A DNA stretch of 5,604 nucleotides from Acidobacteriota bacterium (GTDB lineage Bacteria; Acidobacteriota; Thermoanaerobaculia; Multivoradales; SZUA-115): contig QIHU01000409.1 of assembly GCA_003231035.1 (NCBI GenBank), forward strand, positions 1 to 5,604. Reading direction: 5' to 3'. The notes below the pieces were generated by a model. The model searched no databases, was not told the DNA's origin, and saw nothing but the letters and a program-made list of their open reading frames with translations. Made by a program: the position numbers and the translations under genes. Shown piece by piece: positions 4,016 to 5,604 of this stretch (positions are counted from its first letter, which is position 1; each line of letters opens with the position of its first letter).

Positions 4016-4971
4016 TGGCCTATTCCCAAACCACCATGCCACGCTTCGCCAAATTCAGCTGGGCGGTTCTCGCCTACACCGTCCTTACCATCTTGTGGGG
4101 AGCCATGGTACGTGCCACCGGCTCCGGTGCCGGCTGTGGCAACCACTGGCCCCTGTGCAACGGTGAGGTGGTTCCGCGAGCGCCTTCGCTTGCGACGCTG
4201 ATCGAGTACTCGCATCGGGTGACCAGCGGCTTGGCTCTGCTGGCGGTGGTGGCGATGGTCGTCTACGCCTTGCGTCTCTACCCACGCCGCCATCGAGTTC
4301 GCCAAGGGGCGGTGGCCTCCCTGGTTCTGATCATGGCCGAAGCCGCCCTCGGGGCGGGGCTGGTGCTCTTCCAGCTCGTGGCGGAGAATGAGTCGATGGC
4401 GCGGGCGATGTTCATGGGCGCCCACCTGATGAACACCTTCCTGCTTCTGGCCGCCCTGGCGCTGACCGCCTTTTGGGCCAGCGGTGGTGCGGCGGTGGGG
4501 TGGTCGGGGCGCGCGGTTTCGCTCGGCGAAAGGTGGGCTCTGCTCGGTGCCCTCATCGGCATGCAGTTGGTGGGAGTGAGCGGAGCGATAGCCGCCTTGG
4601 GTGACACCCTCTTTCCAGCCGCGACCCTACGCGAGGCATTGCTGCAGGATCTGTCCGCCAGTTCGCATATCTTGATTCGGCTCCGCCTGCTGCATCCGCT
4701 CATCGCGATCTCAGTGGGCCTCTTTCTCATCCTCCTCGGTCAGTCTCTACGGGGAAAGGAACGCTCGCCCACGGGACGGCGTTTGTGCACTTCCCTGGGG
4801 TTGCTGGTCCTCGCGCAGCTCGCCCTGGGGGGCTTGAACATTCTCCTGCTAGCCCCTGTGTGGCTCCAACTAGTCCATCTCCTTCTCGCCGACGCGGTGT
4901 GGGTGGTGTTGATCTTGCTGGTGGCGACGCGACTGCGGGTGGTAGGACCCCTCGCCGAAGCGCCGGCTTAG
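4015..4971 (+). CDS. ctaA: Heme A synthase, CtaA/COX15 family
   Basis: Inner-membrane enzyme that oxidises the C8 methyl of heme O to give heme A for aa3-type cytochrome oxidase. From ATG 4015 the protein is 318 residues, the usual size, with about eight hydrophobic helices in two similar four-helix halves. Seen markers: WGAMVRATGSGAGCGNHWPL (residues 28-47), with the cysteine pair C41 and C48 in the first extracytoplasmic loop; LIEYSHRVTSG with the essential E64 and heme-ligand H67; H137 in MGAHLMNTF; H227 in RLLHPLIA; and H288 in QLVHLLLAD. All four histidines expected to ligate heme are present. An in-frame GTG at 3988 would add nine residues, and ATG 4036 would remove seven; neither has a better ribosome site, and the 9-bp inverted repeat ends at 4015. 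It is 84 bases downstream of the DUF4332 gene. No ctaB or oxidase subunit genes are in the window. Its stop overlaps that of the convergent hydrolase gene. Confidence 0.93.
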   Translation: MAYSQTTMPRFAKFSWAVLAYTVLTILWGAMVRATGSGAGCGNHWPLCNGEVVPRAPSLATLIEYSHRVTSGLALLAVVAMVVYALRLYPRRHRVRQGAVASLVLIMAEAALGAGLVLFQLVAENESMARAMFMGAHLMNTFLLLAALALTAFWASGGAAVGWSGRAVSLGERWALLGALIGMQLVGVSGAIAALGDTLFPAATLREALLQDLSASSHILIRLRLLHPLIAISVGLFLILLGQSLRGKERSPTGRRLCTSLGLLVLAQLALGGLNILLLAPVWLQLVHLLLADAVWVVLILLVATRLRVVGPLAEAPA

Positions 4972-5604
4972 TCTGGCAGCTGTTGCCAAGGTGCGCTCGA
5001 TCCTCCCCCCGATGAAGGTGACCCGGAGCCGACTGGCTTCGAGTCCGGGGGGACGGCGGCCTGGTCTAAGCCGAGAGCTTCGGCGCGGGCGAAGGTGGCT
5101 AGCGCCAGCTCGATCACCTTCGCGGTCTGGCGCTTGATCGATTCGAGGTGGTCGGCGTCGTCGACGATCAGGCAGCTGGCGTTGGCCAGTTCGGCGAGGT
5201 GCCGGGTTTCTTCGGGCAGAACCCCGGGGTCGAGTTGTCCGCTGACGTAGGAAACGGCGGCGACCTGTAGCGCGGGGGCGTGGGCGCGCAGGTCGAGGAA
5301 GCGGTACCAGGCCGGCAGGCAGTACTTGAAGAAAGCGAAGAACGGCCGGCCCCAGGGCAGCATCCTGAGCGACCATTCGAACAGATGGCAGGAGACGTCT
5401 TCAAACATGGCGCCGCCAATGCCATTGGCGCGCGAGAGGACCGGGTGGGCCCAGTAGCCCCCGGCGCTGATGCCCCACAAGTGCAGCGGCAGCTCGCCGG
5501 TGCGTTGGCGCAAGTAGGCCAGAGCATCGTCAATGTCTCGATCGAAGAAGCCAGCCGCGGGGCCGCTGTCGCCGAGCCCCGGCAGGTCGATGGTCAGGAC
5601 ATCG
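4968..5604 (-). CDS. Alpha/beta hydrolase fold protein, N-terminus beyond the window
   Basis: The frame is open from the right edge (codons start at 5603) to TAA at 4970-4968, giving 211 visible C-terminal residues; the start lies outside. The visible part begins DVLTIDLPGLGDSG, the strand and turn before the oxyanion region of alpha/beta hydrolases. It then has the nucleophile elbow GISAGG with catalytic serine at visible residue 46, a lid-like aromatic stretch (WYRFLDLRAHAP), a likely catalytic aspartate at 125 in SGQLDPGVLPEE, and the histidine at 152 in VDDADHLES. The triad order Ser-Asp-His is that of the family; substrate cannot be told. After the fold there is a Ser/Gly/Pro-rich tail (SKPVGSGSPSSGGGSS) ending PWQQLPD. 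No signal peptide can be judged. It converges on ctaA and the stops overlap by four bases (4968-4971), leaving no space for an intergenic terminator. Confidence 0.88.
   Translation of the reverse strand, partial: DVLTIDLPGLGDSGPAAGFFDRDIDDALAYLRQRTGELPLHLWGISAGGYWAHPVLSRANGIGGAMFEDVSCHLFEWSLRMLPWGRPFFAFFKYCLPAWYRFLDLRAHAPALQVAAVSYVSGQLDPGVLPEETRHLAELANASCLIVDDADHLESIKRQTAKVIELALATFARAEALGLDQAAVPPDSKPVGSGSPSSGGGSSAPWQQLPD

Noticed and set aside
3621..4166. 181-codon plus-strand frame across the DUF4332 and ctaA genes
   Set aside because: Out-of-frame, R/H/Q/G-rich reading across two well supported genes.
1..5604. CRISPR array, insertion sequence or transposase
   Set aside because: No regularly spaced direct repeats, no transposase-like protein and no terminal inverted repeats were seen.

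Overview
This window looks like a GC-rich, probably Gram-negative aerobic bacterial chromosome. A heme A synthase implies an aa3-type terminal oxidase, and a DUF1223 protein with a signal peptide implies export across the inner membrane. The phylum cannot be fixed from this stretch; an Acidobacteriota- or Myxococcota-like lineage would fit but is only a guess.

Layout. Bases 1-314 are the C-terminus of the chaperone HtpG (Hsp90), closed by a strong intrinsic terminator at 339-382. Bases 383-786 hold no convincing gene, but include an 11-C homopolymer and a small hairpin. Bases 787-1519 are a compositionally distinct two-gene cassette: a small conserved-looking protein overlapping a DUF2335 two-TM membrane protein. 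A perfect 14-bp palindrome follows. Bases 1694-2611 hold a 39-aa single-TM protein coupled by ATGA to a secreted thioredoxin-like DUF1223 protein, whose reading frame is broken one base before the QGCSSC motif.

The most notable gene is at 2839-3393. It encodes an AhpD/carboxymuconolactone-decarboxylase family peroxidase-related enzyme in which the second cysteine of the CxxC active site is an in-frame TGA. Homology continues in the same frame on both sides. A perfect 6-bp stem with a GGG-containing loop lies 24 nt downstream of the TGA, as expected of a bacterial SECIS element. I read it as a selenoprotein (CxxU) that ordinary gene calling would split or truncate.

Bases 3523-3930 encode a DUF4332 helix-hairpin-helix protein with a very strong Shine-Dalgarno. 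Upstream of it are a hairpin and a dyad around a possible -10 box. Bases 4015-4971 encode heme A synthase (CtaA/COX15) with all four heme-ligand histidines; a perfect 9-bp inverted repeat ends at its ATG. A partial alpha/beta hydrolase on the minus strand converges on it, and the two stop codons overlap.

Functionally there is a loose redox theme (AhpD-like selenoprotein, thioredoxin-like DUF1223, heme A synthase), but the genes are not one tight operon. The DUF2335 cassette looks like an inserted accessory unit.
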